64,000 nt of DNA, taken from positions 1,798,001 to 1,862,000 of the forward strand of contig NZ_CP015098.1 of assembly GCF_001611795.1 (NCBI RefSeq), read 5' to 3'. Below are positions 40,334 to 49,231 of this stretch, one piece after another. This DNA is from Streptomyces qaidamensis (GTDB lineage Bacteria > Actinomycetota > Actinomycetes > Streptomycetales > Streptomycetaceae). How positions within the stretch are numbered: position 1 is the first letter of the stretch; every line of letters begins with the position of its first letter. The notes beneath the pieces were generated by a model, which saw only the letters and a program-made list of their open reading frames with translations, was not told the origin of the DNA and ran no database searches. Both the position numbers and the translations under genes were made by a program.

Positions 40334-41062
40334 TCAGCGCACGAACAGGGGCTCGCCCGGTACGGCCGCCTCGGCCGGCAGCAGTGCCAGGTCGAGGCCG
40401 CGCACCAGGCGGGCCCGCAGTGTTGCGTCGGCGGCGAGCCGCTCGGCTACGGCCCTCGCGGCTTCGGCCGGCACCGCGGACGGGTCCAGGACCAGAGCGA
40501 GGGTGCCGTCGGCCCGGCCCGGGCCGAGGTGGGCGCGCAGTACGGCGGGCTCGGCGGCCACGGATGCGCGCACGGCCTCCACGACGGCCGGGTCGGTGAG
40601 CGGGTCGGTGGTCGTGCGGCCCTCGGCGAGGGCGAGCAGGGCGGGGCCGGTCAGCTCGAACGGCACCGGTCCGGCCACGTCGAGCACGATCGTGTCCGCC
40701 TTCTCGTGCGCGGCGGCCTGCAGGGCCTGGTGCAGCGGCACGGCGACGGGGCGGGCCGCCGGGTCCCAGCGGGCGAGGGAGTCCGTCGAGGTGAAAGCGG
40801 GCAGGGCGGTGCGGTCGCCGGCCTTCAGCGTGGGGACGGCCATGTCGCTGGTCTTCTCGTGGCGCAGTCCCCGCTCGTCCTGCTCCACCTCGCCGAGCAC
40901 GGCCACGACGGGGACGAGCAGCCGGGCGCCCTTGAGGGCGGCCAGGACCGGACCCACGGCGCTCCGGTCCGCGGACCAGGCGGTGAGGGCCGCGCTCAGC
41001 CGGGGGTCGGCGGAGCCGTCGTCGTCGGAGAAGCCGGAGTCCGGGATGTTCTTGTTCGCCAC
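40334..41062 (-). CDS. SseB-family protein
   Basis: 242 residues. The N-terminal SseB domain (about 20-135) shows LVPVVAVLGE, VPTLKAGDRTALPAFTSTD and RPVAVPLHQALQAA. The C-terminal half (about 140-240) is a second alpha/beta region rich in Ala. SseB-like proteins are widespread in actinobacteria with no settled function; some Streptomyces homologues associate with type VII secretion. It lies next to the mycosin gene on the same strand, which fits that association. Confidence 0.82.
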   Translation of the reverse strand: MANKNIPDSGFSDDDGSADPRLSAALTAWSADRSAVGPVLAALKGARLLVPVVAVLGEVEQDERGLRHEKTSDMAVPTLKAGDRTALPAFTSTDSLARWDPAARPVAVPLHQALQAAAHEKADTIVLDVAGPVPFELTGPALLALAEGRTTTDPLTDPAVVEAVRASVAAEPAVLRAHLGPGRADGTLALVLDPSAVPAEAARAVAERLAADATLRARLVRGLDLALLPAEAAVPGEPLFVR

Positions 41063-41104
41063 GCGTCGACCCTATCGGCCGGGTGGTGGGTCCCCGGCAG
41101 TGGC

Positions 41105-42313
41105 TCAGAAGTCCGCACGGCCGGCACGGCGGCCGCGCCACAGGACGACCGCCGCGACCAGCAGGACGCCGCCGGCACCGCCCGCGAGGGGGGGGGCCCA
41201 GTCGGCGGCGCCGTCGCCGGAGGTGACGGCGTCCGGTCCGCTGCCGAAGTACTTCGCGCCGTAGGACGCCGACTGCAGGTCCTCCGGCTTCAGACGGCCG
41301 GCGGCCTCGATGGCGGCGGCCGGGTCGACGAAGCCGAAGCCGCGGGAGTCGTCGCGGCCTCCGGCCGGGGCGTTGCGGGCGGTGTCCTCCAGCAGCGTCT
41401 TGATCTGGGCCGGGGCGAGAGTGGGGTGGGCGGCCTTGACCAGGGCGGCGGCGCCGGAGACGAAGGCGGCGGCGGCGCTGGTGCCCCATCCCTCGTAGTA
41501 CTTGTGGTCGGGGTCGGCGATGACGACGTCGACGCCGGGGGCGCTGACCGTGGCGTACCAGCGGCGGGTGGAGAAGGAGGCACGGGTGCCGGCGCGGTCG
41601 ACGGCCGTGGCGGCGATGACACCCGGGTAGGCGGCCGGGTAGGAGATGTGGTCGCCCTTCTCGCCGCCGTTGCCGGCGGAGGCGACGACCACCACGCCCT
41701 TCTTCAGGGCGTACTGGATGGCCTGGTCCTCGCCCGGTTCGGGGTGCGCGGAGGCGGAATCGTCGCCGAGGGAGAGGTTGATGACGTCGGCGCCGTGGTC
41801 GGCGGCCCAGCGGATGCCCTCGGCGAGGGCGTTGCCGCGGGTGCTGCGGGCCTTGGCCCGGGAGGGGTCGCCGTCCTCCAGGATCACGCGGACCGGGAGG
41901 ATCTTCGCCTCGGGCGCGATACCGAGGACGCCGTCGGCGTCGCCGGGGCCGTGCCCGTGGCCGGCGATGATGCCGGCCATGGCGGTGCCGTGCCGGGCCC
42001 AGGCGCGGTCGCCGGGTTCGGCCCCGAAGCCGATCAGGTCCTTGCCGGGCAGGACGTTGCCGGCCAGGTCGGGGTGGCCCTCGTCGACGCCGGTGTCCAG
42101 GACGGCGACGGTGACGCCGCGGCCCTTGGTGGTCTGCCAGGCCTGCTCGGTGTGCATGGCCTGAAGGGCCCACTGCTGGGCGCGGATGCCGTCGGCGTGC
42201 GCGGTGGCGGCGGGGAGGAGGACGAGACCGGCGGTGAGCAGGACGCCGAGGGCGGCAACCCTCCTGGACGGCCTGCGCGGGCTTTTCCCGGCCGGGGGGC
42301 GCACGGCGGTCAC
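41105..42313 (-). CDS. Mycosin-like membrane-anchored subtilase
   Basis: 402 residues. Signal peptide (about 18-40), S8 protease domain with the triad D73 (VLDTGVD), H108 (RHGTAMAG) and S279 (GTSAAAAFVSG), and a C-terminal transmembrane helix (about 378-394) followed by a basic tail. This is the layout of MycP proteases of type VII secretion, exposed outside the membrane. GTG 42313 overlaps the stop of the upstream repeat-protein gene (GTGA). No EccB-E, EccC ATPase or WXG100 genes are in the window, so it is a solitary mycosin. Confidence 0.9.
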   Translation of the reverse strand: MTAVRPPAGKSPRRPSRRVAALGVLLTAGLVLLPAATAHADGIRAQQWALQAMHTEQAWQTTKGRGVTVAVLDTGVDEGHPDLAGNVLPGKDLIGFGAEPGDRAWARHGTAMAGIIAGHGHGPGDADGVLGIAPEAKILPVRVILEDGDPSRAKARSTRGNALAEGIRWAADHGADVINLSLGDDSASAHPEPGEDQAIQYALKKGVVVVASAGNGGEKGDHISYPAAYPGVIAATAVDRAGTRASFSTRRWYATVSAPGVDVVIADPDHKYYEGWGTSAAAAFVSGAAALVKAAHPTLAPAQIKTLLEDTARNAPAGGRDDSRGFGFVDPAAAIEAAGRLKPEDLQSASYGAKYFGSGPDAVTSGDGAADWAPPLAGGAGGVLLVAAVVLWRGRRAGRADF

Positions 42314-44631
42314 GAGGGCTGCTCCGAGGCCGAGCGGACGTTTCTGCGGAAGTCGCGTTCGACGCGGTCGGCGAGGCCCTTCGCCTCGTTGCCGAGGCCG
42401 GCCTGGGCGGCGGCGGTCGTGGCGTCGGCCTCCACGGCGTCCCCGGCGGGCTGCGGGTCGTCGACGGTGCGGCCGTCGGCCCAGCCGGAGACGGCGTAGA
42501 CGACGACCGGGGCTTCGGTGAGCACGGAGACGGTCCAGGAGGCGCGCTGGCGGGCGCCGAAGTCGGCGGCGAGCGTGCCCTTCGCGGCGTACGGCAGGGG
42601 CATCAGGTCGCTTCGGCGGTCCAGGCGTTCCTTGCGGAAACGGTTCGCGAGGGCGGTCATGCCGGGGGCGTCGGCGGTGGTGAAGAGCAGGCCGACGGTG
42701 GTCACGTAGCTCTCGGTGGCGTCGGTGTAGGTGGCGCGCAGGAGGCGTTCGCAGCCGACGGGGGCGAGGGCCTTGCGCAGCAGCGGGTCGAAGGCGTTCT
42801 TGCAGCCGCTGTCGGGGGCGACGGCGATGCGGGTCCAGGTGCGGTCGGCTCCGCCGGGGCCGGCGCCCCGGCCCTGCACGGTGGGCGGGAAGAGCTGGTC
42901 GACCGGGACGCTGTGCCAGAGGCTTCCGGCGGCGGCGAACGTACTGGGCGAGCCCTCTTCCCCGGAGCCGCCGACGAGCCAGCTGCCGGTGACCGCTCCC
43001 GAGATGAGTCCCAGTCCGAGCACGAGGCAGACAGCGGCAGCGGCGGCCTGCGGCGCCCCGCGCCGGACGAGCGGCCGGGGCCGGGCGTCGCCGTCGTAGC
43101 CCTCGGGTTCACCGAACGACACCAGGGGGCGCGTGGCGCTCCAGGAGAGGGCGGGGTCGGGAGCGACCGGGGCGGGGCCACGGTGGGGTGGGGCGGAGGG
43201 AGCCTGCGGCTCGTGTGCGGGGCGCGGCGGGGTGGCGGGGCGGGCGAAGGGTACGGCCGGCTCACCGGGTGCCGGGTCGGCGGGGACCGGGCGAAGGCGG
43301 GCGGTCGTCTCGGAGGTGTTCTCGCCGGGGGCGCCGGTACGGCGGGGTGCGGGGAGCCGGAACGGCCGGCCGGCCGGGTCCGACGGCGCTCCGGTTGAAG
43401 GACCGAAACCGCCGGAACCGCCGGGGGCGGAGAGGCGGAAGGGCCGTCCGGGCGTCTCCGCCGAGGTCCCTTCCGAAGGCTCCGGACGTCCCGCCCGGCC
43501 GGCGGGGCCTGGCGTGGGGAGGTGACGCGGGCGCGGAGGAGTGTCGGGCGCCGGGGAATTGGACGGCTTGTCCGAGTCGGGGCGGGTCTCACGGCCGGCA
43601 CCGGACGGCCGGTCCGAGGCCGAGCGCGCCTCACGGCCGAGGCCAGACGGCCCGTCCGAGCCGGGACGGGCCTCACGGCCGCCGCCAAACGGCCGGTCCG
43701 AACCCGGACTCGCCTCACGGCCAACGCCGGACGGCCGGTCCGAGCCCGGCTGAGCCCCCCGGCCGCCGGACGGCCGATCCGAGCCCGGATGGGCCCCGCG
43801 GCCGGCACCGGACGGCCAGTCCGACGCAGCACGCACCTCGCGACCGGCACCGGACCACCCGTCCGAGCCGGGACGGGCCTCACGGCCGACGCCAAACGGC
43901 CGGTCCGAACCCGGACTCGCCTCACGGCCAACGCCGGACAGCCGATCCGAGCCCAGACTCGACTCACGGCCGACGCCAAACAGCCGGTCCGAACCCGGAC
44001 TCGCCTCACGGCCAACGCCGGACAGCCGATCCGAACCCGGCTGAGCCCCGCGGCCGGCGCCGGACGGCCGGTCCGACCCCGGACTCGCCTCCCGGCCAAC
44101 GCCGGACAGCCGATCCGAGCCCAGACTCGATTCACGGCCGACGCCAAACGGCCGGTCCGAACCCGGACTCGCCTCACGGCCAACGCCGGACAGCCGATCC
44201 GAACCCGGCTGAGCCCCGCGGCCGGCACCGGACGGCCGGTCCGACGCGGCGCGCGTGTCCGACGCAGCGCGCGCCGCGTGGCCGACGCTGGGCGGCGCGT
44301 CAGGGAAGCGGGTGGAGCCACGGGGTGGGGGCGGGGCGGTGGGCTCCGCGCGCCGGGGGGAGGTGGGCTGGGTGCGGCGGGGTGTGGTGGGGTCGGCGTT
44401 CGCGGCCCCGAGTGCCGGGAAGCGGGGGCGGCCGTTCGGCCCGTCGGAGGACTTCGGGCCGTCCTGGTCCCCGGTGGCTGCCGGTCCCGTCACAGGAGCG
44501 GACGCGGACGTGATGCCCGGGGTGTCCCGCCCGTCCGCCGCCGGGGCTTCCGGCGCGGCCGGCGGGTGCGACGGACGCGGTGGCGTGGTGGGGCGCGGAG
44601 GGAAGGAGGCGCGTGGCGCTTCCGTGCTCAT
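42310..44631 (-). CDS. Large repeat-containing membrane protein coupled to the mycosin
   Basis: 773 residues. The N-terminal ~520 residues are Pro/Ala/Gly/Ser-rich and disordered, with 16 tandem copies of a 14-residue unit (about 130-352) of the type SDRLSGVGREASPG. One hydrophobic helix follows (about 533-556: AAAAVCLVLGLGLISGAVTG), then a folded C-terminal domain (about 570-773) with WTRIAVAPDSGCKNAFDPLL and LLFTTADAPGMTALANRF. The C-terminal part is predicted outside the cell and the repeats inside. The family is unknown. Translational coupling to the mycosin suggests partner or substrate. Confidence 0.8.
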   Translation of the reverse strand: MSTEAPRASFPPRPTTPPRPSHPPAAPEAPAADGRDTPGITSASAPVTGPAATGDQDGPKSSDGPNGRPRFPALGAANADPTTPRRTQPTSPRRAEPTAPPPPRGSTRFPDAPPSVGHAARAASDTRAASDRPSGAGRGAQPGSDRLSGVGREASPGSDRPFGVGRESSLGSDRLSGVGREASPGSDRPSGAGRGAQPGSDRLSGVGREASPGSDRLFGVGRESSLGSDRLSGVGREASPGSDRPFGVGREARPGSDGWSGAGREVRAASDWPSGAGRGAHPGSDRPSGGRGAQPGSDRPSGVGREASPGSDRPFGGGREARPGSDGPSGLGREARSASDRPSGAGRETRPDSDKPSNSPAPDTPPRPRHLPTPGPAGRAGRPEPSEGTSAETPGRPFRLSAPGGSGGFGPSTGAPSDPAGRPFRLPAPRRTGAPGENTSETTARLRPVPADPAPGEPAVPFARPATPPRPAHEPQAPSAPPHRGPAPVAPDPALSWSATRPLVSFGEPEGYDGDARPRPLVRRGAPQAAAAAVCLVLGLGLISGAVTGSWLVGGSGEEGSPSTFAAAGSLWHSVPVDQLFPPTVQGRGAGPGGADRTWTRIAVAPDSGCKNAFDPLLRKALAPVGCERLLRATYTDATESYVTTVGLLFTTADAPGMTALANRFRKERLDRRSDLMPLPYAAKGTLAADFGARQRASWTVSVLTEAPVVVYAVSGWADGRTVDDPQPAGDAVEADATTAAAQAGLGNEAKGLADRVERDFRRNVRSASEQPS
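43576..44244 (-). repeat. 16-copy 42-nt tandem repeat (14-residue units)
   Basis: Fifteen units of 14 residues and one of 13. Two alternating kinds (SDRLSGVGREASPG and SDRPFGVGRESSLG) form higher-order blocks that are almost identical in DNA, indicating recent expansion. Both strands stay open through it because of the base composition. Confidence 0.9.
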
Positions 44632-44899
44632 GCACCCCCCGTTTCCTCATGCCCGGGCCGCTCGTCTCATGCGGGCCGTTGCCGTCCTGCCCGAGGCCCG
44701 GCACGGAATCGTCCCGGGCACACCTACCCGTACGGACGGAGCGTCATCCCGGCGCGGATCCCCGGCCGACGGCGTCCGTCGTACGTTCGCGTCACTCTAC
44801 GGCTTGTTCCTGGGCGAACGGGAACCAGTCCACGACGCCGGGGCATCTGCCCGGAACGTCCCCCTACCCTGCGGTAATCCAGTCTGGCAGGCTGCGTTC

Positions 44900-46102
44900 A
44901 TGACTGCGCGCGCCGCCGACCGGGCCCGTTACGACCGGGCCACCGCCCATCTCGACGCCCCTCTCGCGATCGTGGACCTGGAGGCTTTCGACGCCAACGC
45001 CGCCGACCTGGCCCGACGTGCCGGGGGCAAGCCGATCCGGGTCGCCAGCAAGTCCGTGCGCTGCCGGGCGCTGCTGGAGCGCGTCCTGGCCCGCGACGGC
45101 TTCGCGGGGATCATGTCGTTCACCCTCGCCGAGTCACTGTGGCTGGCCCGTTCGGGGTTCGAGGACGTGCTGCTCGCCTATCCGTCCGCCGACCGTGCTG
45201 CCTACGCCGAACTGGCCGGTGATCCCAAGCTCGCCGCCGCCGTGACCGTCATGGTCGACGACGTCGCCCAGCTGGATCTGATCGATGCCTCCCGGGGCGG
45301 CGGGCGTGAAGTGGTGCGGGTGTGCCTGGAGTTGGACACGTCCCTGAAGCTGCTCGGCGGGCGGGTGCGGGTCGGGGCCCGGCGTTCGCCGCTGCACTCC
45401 CCCGCCCAGGTCGCCGACGTGGCACGGGCGGTGGCCCGGCGGCCCGGATTCGAGGTCGTGGGGATCATGGCGTACGAGGGGCATGTCGCCGGTGTCGGGG
45501 ACTCGCTGGCGGGGCGTCCGCTGCGGTCCCGTGCGATCCGGCTGATGCAGGCCGCCGCCAGACGTGAACTCGCCGAGCGGCGTGCGGAGGTGGTGCGTGC
45601 GGTGCGGGCGGTCGTGCCGGGTCTGGAGTTCGTGAACGGCGGCGGCACCGGCTCGGTGCAGCACACGGCGGCCGAGGACGCGGTGACCGAGATCGCCGCC
45701 GGATCGGGGCTGTACGTGCCGCGCCTGTTCGACAACTACACGTCGTTCAGCGGCCGTCCGTCGGCCCTGTTCGCCCAGCCCGTGGTGCGACGGCCGGGGG
45801 TCGGGGTCGTGACGGTGCTCGGCGGTGGCTACCCCGCCTCCGGCGCGGCCGGGGCCGACCGGTCGCCCGTGCCGTATCTGCCCGAGGGGCTGCGCTACGA
45901 CCCGCAGGAGGGTGCCGGTGAGGTGCAGACGCCGCTGCTGGGCTCTCCCGCGGACGATCTGCTGATCGGTGACAAGGTGTGGTTCCGGCACGCGAAGGCC
46001 GGTGAGCTGTGCGAGCGGTTCGACCGGCTGCACCTGGTCGAGGGCGACGCGGTGACGGCGACCGTGCCCACCTATCGCGGCGAGGGGCACACGTTCCTCT
46101 AG
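44900..46102 (+). CDS. PLP-dependent amino acid deaminase/aldolase (alanine racemase-fold)
   Basis: 400 residues from ATG 44900. The N-terminal PLP barrel shows PIRVASKSVRCRALLERVLA (schiff-base Lys in the strand-1 region), VCLELDTSLKLLGGRVRVG and GIMAYEGHVAGVGD. The C-terminal beta domain has GLYVPRLFDNYTSF, VVTVLGGGYPASG and WFRHAKAGELCERF, as in DSD1-type D-serine dehydratases and D-threonine aldolases, with possible Zn ligands in the last motif. Likely acts on a D-amino or beta-hydroxy amino acid; exact substrate unknown. It is divergent from the repeat protein. Confidence 0.87.
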   Translation: MTARAADRARYDRATAHLDAPLAIVDLEAFDANAADLARRAGGKPIRVASKSVRCRALLERVLARDGFAGIMSFTLAESLWLARSGFEDVLLAYPSADRAAYAELAGDPKLAAAVTVMVDDVAQLDLIDASRGGGREVVRVCLELDTSLKLLGGRVRVGARRSPLHSPAQVADVARAVARRPGFEVVGIMAYEGHVAGVGDSLAGRPLRSRAIRLMQAAARRELAERRAEVVRAVRAVVPGLEFVNGGGTGSVQHTAAEDAVTEIAAGSGLYVPRLFDNYTSFSGRPSALFAQPVVRRPGVGVVTVLGGGYPASGAAGADRSPVPYLPEGLRYDPQEGAGEVQTPLLGSPADDLLIGDKVWFRHAKAGELCERFDRLHLVEGDAVTATVPTYRGEGHTFL

Positions 46103-46115
46103 GCGCTGTGCGGCG

Positions 46116-47021
46116 TCAGTCCGTCGGGCCGATGCTGCTGCCGACGCCGCCGCCCGTGCCCGCGTCGCCGAACGGGCGGATGCCCTTGGTGATGCGGTCC
46201 ATGTCGGCGAGCGGCGGTCCGTCATCGCCCGCGTCGAAGACGTACCGGACGAGGACCGGCGACTCGGTGCCGACGCTGGAAGGGAAGACCAGCGACTGCA
46301 CGTAGCCGCCGGGGCCCTTGCCGGTCTTGACGCTCCAGCGCACGAGATACCCGGCGCGGCCCGCCACCGCGACCGGCCCGGACTTGACGACCTGGTGCGA
46401 CTCCAGGCCGCCGTGGAGCTCGCGGCCGAGCCGGTCGCGGTCGTAGGCCTCGTCGGCGGCGTCGGAGATGTCCGCCTTGGCGAGGGCCTCGGGGGACTTC
46501 TCGTCGTTCTCGGTCACCGTGCGGGAGAAGACCATGCCGTGGCGGCACAGGCCGACGCCGGCGGGGCAGTCGTAGGTGCCGTCGGTCGTCATGACGACGT
46601 CGTCCTGGGCGACGTGCTGCGGGCGGACCCAGCCGTCGCGCAGCGGGAACGTGATGCCGTTGAGCTGGTCCTCCACGACCGCGGGGTCGTCCGCGGACGG
46701 TTCCGAGGTGGACGCCTCGGGGGTCGGTTCCGACGAGCCGGGCGTGGTCTCGGGCGCGGAGGTCGGGGCCGTCCCGGTCTGCGTGCCGTCGCCGTCGCCC
46801 CGGCCGAGGGCGACGGCTCCGGTGACGATCGCCGCGGCGAGGACGGCGCCGGCGGCGGTCAGGGCGACCGCTTTCGTCCGGCCGGTGCCGCCGCCCGGTG
46901 GCGGGGCGGCGGGCGCCTCGGGCGCGCTGCGGTGCTCGGTCCAGGCCGTGCCGTCCCACCAGCGCTGCCGGTGCGGGGCGTGCGGGTCGGGATACCAGCC
47001 GGGCGGCGGCGTCATGCTCAT
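46116..47021 (-). CDS. DUF2510 membrane protein
   Basis: 301 residues. N-terminal DUF2510 motif (PPGWYPDPHAPHRQRWWDGT, AWTEH), a Pro/Gly linker, one membrane helix (about 51-72) and an acidic Thr/Ser-rich stretch, then an extracellular domain (about 115-285) with GITFPLRDGWVRPQHVAQDD and two cysteines (DCPAGVGLC). Such proteins are common in Streptomyces and of unknown function. The gene lies alone, with the SDR gene ending 42 nt upstream of its start. Confidence 0.82.
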   Translation of the reverse strand: MSMTPPPGWYPDPHAPHRQRWWDGTAWTEHRSAPEAPAAPPPGGGTGRTKAVALTAAGAVLAAAIVTGAVALGRGDGDGTQTGTAPTSAPETTPGSSEPTPEASTSEPSADDPAVVEDQLNGITFPLRDGWVRPQHVAQDDVVMTTDGTYDCPAGVGLCRHGMVFSRTVTENDEKSPEALAKADISDAADEAYDRDRLGRELHGGLESHQVVKSGPVAVAGRAGYLVRWSVKTGKGPGGYVQSLVFPSSVGTESPVLVRYVFDAGDDGPPLADMDRITKGIRPFGDAGTGGGVGSSIGPTD

Positions 47022-47063
47022 CCCGGCACTGTAGGGCGCGCCCCGGACCGTCCGGGCACTCGC

Positions 47064-47849
47064 CTACAGGGGTGTGACGTACGCCCCGGCGATCCCGCCG
47101 TCGACCAGGAAGTCGGTGGCGTTGACGAAGGAGGAGTCGTCGCTGGCCAGGAAGGCGACGGCGGCGGCGATCTCGTCAGCCTCGGCGAACCGGCCCAGCG
47201 GGATGTGCACCAGGCGGCGCGCGGCCCGCTCGGGGTCCTTGGCGAACAGCTCCTGAAGGAGCGGGGTGTTGACCGGGCCGGGGCACAGGGCGTTCACGCG
47301 GATGCCCTCACGGGCGAACTGCACGCCCAGTTCACGGGACATGGCGAGGACGCCGCCCTTGGAGGCCGTGTACGAGATCTGCGAGGTGGCCGCGCCCATC
47401 CTGGCGACGAAGGACGCCGTGTTGATGATCGAGCCCCGGCCCTGGCGCTGCATGTAGGGGATGGCGGCCTTGCAGCACAGGTAGACGGAGGTGAGGTTGA
47501 CCTCCTGGACGCGCTTCCAGGCCTCCAGGCCGGTCTCCAGGATGGAGTCGTCGTCGGGCGGGGAGATGCCGGCGTTGTTGAAGGCGATGTCGACGCTGCC
47601 GTAGGTGTCGTAGGCGGTCCTGAAGAGGGCTTCGACCTCGTCGGGGTCGGTGACGTCGACCTTCACGAAGGTGCCGCCGGTCTCCTCGGCGGCGGCCTTG
47701 CCGCGGGTCTCGTCGACGTCGCCGCAGACGACGTGGGCACCCTCGGAGGCGAGGCGGCGGGCGGCGGCGAGGCCGATGCCGCTGCCGGCTCCGGTGACGA
47801 CGGCGGTGCGGCCGACCAGGCGGCGGCAGATGTTTTCCTGGGCAGTCAC
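47064..47849 (-). CDS. Short-chain dehydrogenase/reductase of the GlnA4 locus
   Basis: 261 residues. Classical SDR: VTGAGSGIGLAAARRLASEG (NAD-binding), NNAGIS, and catalytic Ser...YxxxK as ISYTASKGGVLAMSRE. GTG 47849 overlaps the aldehyde dehydrogenase stop. Cotranscribed with glnA4 and the aldehyde dehydrogenase, it may oxidise a gamma-glutamylated alcohol such as gamma-glutamylethanolamide to its aldehyde; that order of steps is inferred. Confidence 0.9.
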   Translation of the reverse strand: MTAQENICRRLVGRTAVVTGAGSGIGLAAARRLASEGAHVVCGDVDETRGKAAAEETGGTFVKVDVTDPDEVEALFRTAYDTYGSVDIAFNNAGISPPDDDSILETGLEAWKRVQEVNLTSVYLCCKAAIPYMQRQGRGSIINTASFVARMGAATSQISYTASKGGVLAMSRELGVQFAREGIRVNALCPGPVNTPLLQELFAKDPERAARRLVHIPLGRFAEADEIAAAVAFLASDDSSFVNATDFLVDGGIAGAYVTPL

Positions 47850-49231
47850 TGTGCGGGGCCCTCCGTGCTGATGAAGACGTTCTTGGTTTCGGTGAAGGCG
47901 GCCAGGGCGTCGGGGCCGAGCTCCCGCCCGACGCCGGACTGCTTGTAGCCGCCGAACGGCGTCCAGTAGCGGACGCTGGCGTGGGAGTTGACGGACAGGT
48001 TGCCGGCGCGGACGGCCTGGGAGACGCGCAGGGCGCGGCCGACGTCGCGGGTCCAGATGGAGCCGGAGAGGCCGTAGGGGGTGTCGTTGGCCAGGCGGAT
48101 CGCGTCCTGCTCGTCGGTGAAGGGCAGGAGCACGGCGACGGGGCCGAAGATCTCCTCACAGGCCGCCGCCGAGTCGGGGCTCTCGCCGGTGAGGACGGTG
48201 GGCGGGAACCAGAAGCCCGGGCCCTCGGGTGCGCTGCCGCGCAGGGCCGGGGCGCCGTCCGGTACGAAGCCGCGGACGCGGTCGAGCTGCTGCCGGGAGA
48301 TCAGCGGGCCCATCTGGGTCTTCTCGTCGGCCGGGTCGCCCACCACCACGTCGGCCAGCGCCTCGGCGAGATGCTCGCGGACCTCGTCGTAGACGGACTC
48401 CTGGACCAGGATGCGGGTGCGGGCGCAGCAGTCCTGGCCGGAGTTGTCCAGGAAGGAGAAGGGGTCGACGGCGGTCTTGAGGTCGGCGTCGGCGAAGACG
48501 ATGTTGGGGCTCTTGCCGCCGAGTTCGAGGGTGACGGGCTTGACCTGCTCGGCGCCGAGGGCCGCGACGCGCGTCCCGGTCCGGGTCGAGCCGGTGAAGA
48601 CGATCTTGGCGACTCCGGGGTGCCGGACCAGGGCGTCGCCGGTGATGTCACCGCGTCCCGGCAGCACCTGGAAGAGGTGCTCGGGGAGCCCGGCCTGCAG
48701 GGCGAGTTCGGCCAGGCGCAGGGCGGTGAGCGGGGTGGTCTCGGCGGGCTTGAGGATGACGGCGTTGCCGGCTGCGAGGGCGGGGGCGGTGCCCCAGGCG
48801 GCGATCGGCAGGGGGAAGTTCCAGGGCGCGATCACGCCGACGACGCCGAGCGGTTCGAGGATCGTGACGTTCAGGCCGCCGGGGACCGGGATCTGCCGGC
48901 CGGTGAGCCGTTCCACTCCCCCGGCCGCGTAGTCGAGCAGGTCGCGGACGTTGCCGGCCTCCCAGAGGGCGTTGCCGATGAGGTGGCCGGCCTCGCGGAC
49001 CTCCAGGCGGGCCAGTTCCTCCAGGTGCTGGTCGACGGTGGCCGCGAAGCGGCGCAGCAGCCGGGCGCGGTCGCCGGGGGCGAGGGCGGCCCAGATCCGC
49101 TGTGCCCTGGCGGCATGGGTGACGGCCGCGTCGACGTCGGCCGGACTCGCCCCGGCGACGGCGGCGACGACCTCCTCCGTAGCGGGGTTCAGTACTTCCA
49201 GAAGGTGCTCGGAAGACAAGAAGGACCTCAC
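47846..49231 (-). CDS. Aldehyde dehydrogenase (PuuC-like) of the GlnA4 locus
   Basis: 461 residues. Hallmarks are PWNFPLPIAAWGTAPALAAG, VFTGSTRTGTRVA, catalytic Glu in TLELGGKSPNIVFADAD and Cys in NSGQDCCARTRILV. It should oxidise a gamma-glutamyl aldehyde to the acid with NAD(P). GTG 49231 overlaps the glnA4 stop (GTGA); a TTG at 49219 with GAGG upstream is an alternative start. The middle gene of a three-gene coupled operon. Confidence 0.92.
   Translation of the reverse strand: MRSFLSSEHLLEVLNPATEEVVAAVAGASPADVDAAVTHAARAQRIWAALAPGDRARLLRRFAATVDQHLEELARLEVREAGHLIGNALWEAGNVRDLLDYAAGGVERLTGRQIPVPGGLNVTILEPLGVVGVIAPWNFPLPIAAWGTAPALAAGNAVILKPAETTPLTALRLAELALQAGLPEHLFQVLPGRGDITGDALVRHPGVAKIVFTGSTRTGTRVAALGAEQVKPVTLELGGKSPNIVFADADLKTAVDPFSFLDNSGQDCCARTRILVQESVYDEVREHLAEALADVVVGDPADEKTQMGPLISRQQLDRVRGFVPDGAPALRGSAPEGPGFWFPPTVLTGESPDSAAACEEIFGPVAVLLPFTDEQDAIRLANDTPYGLSGSIWTRDVGRALRVSQAVRAGNLSVNSHASVRYWTPFGGYKQSGVGRELGPDALAAFTETKNVFISTEGPAQ

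Noticed and set aside
43576..44244. The 42-nt array as a possible CRISPR
   Set aside because: Units are contiguous without spacers and keep a continuous reading frame.
43188..44877. Long plus-strand frames full of repeats opposite the repeat protein
   Set aside because: They mirror the 42-nt array. The minus-strand frame has a membrane helix, a folded C-terminal domain and coupling to the mycosin gene; these have none.
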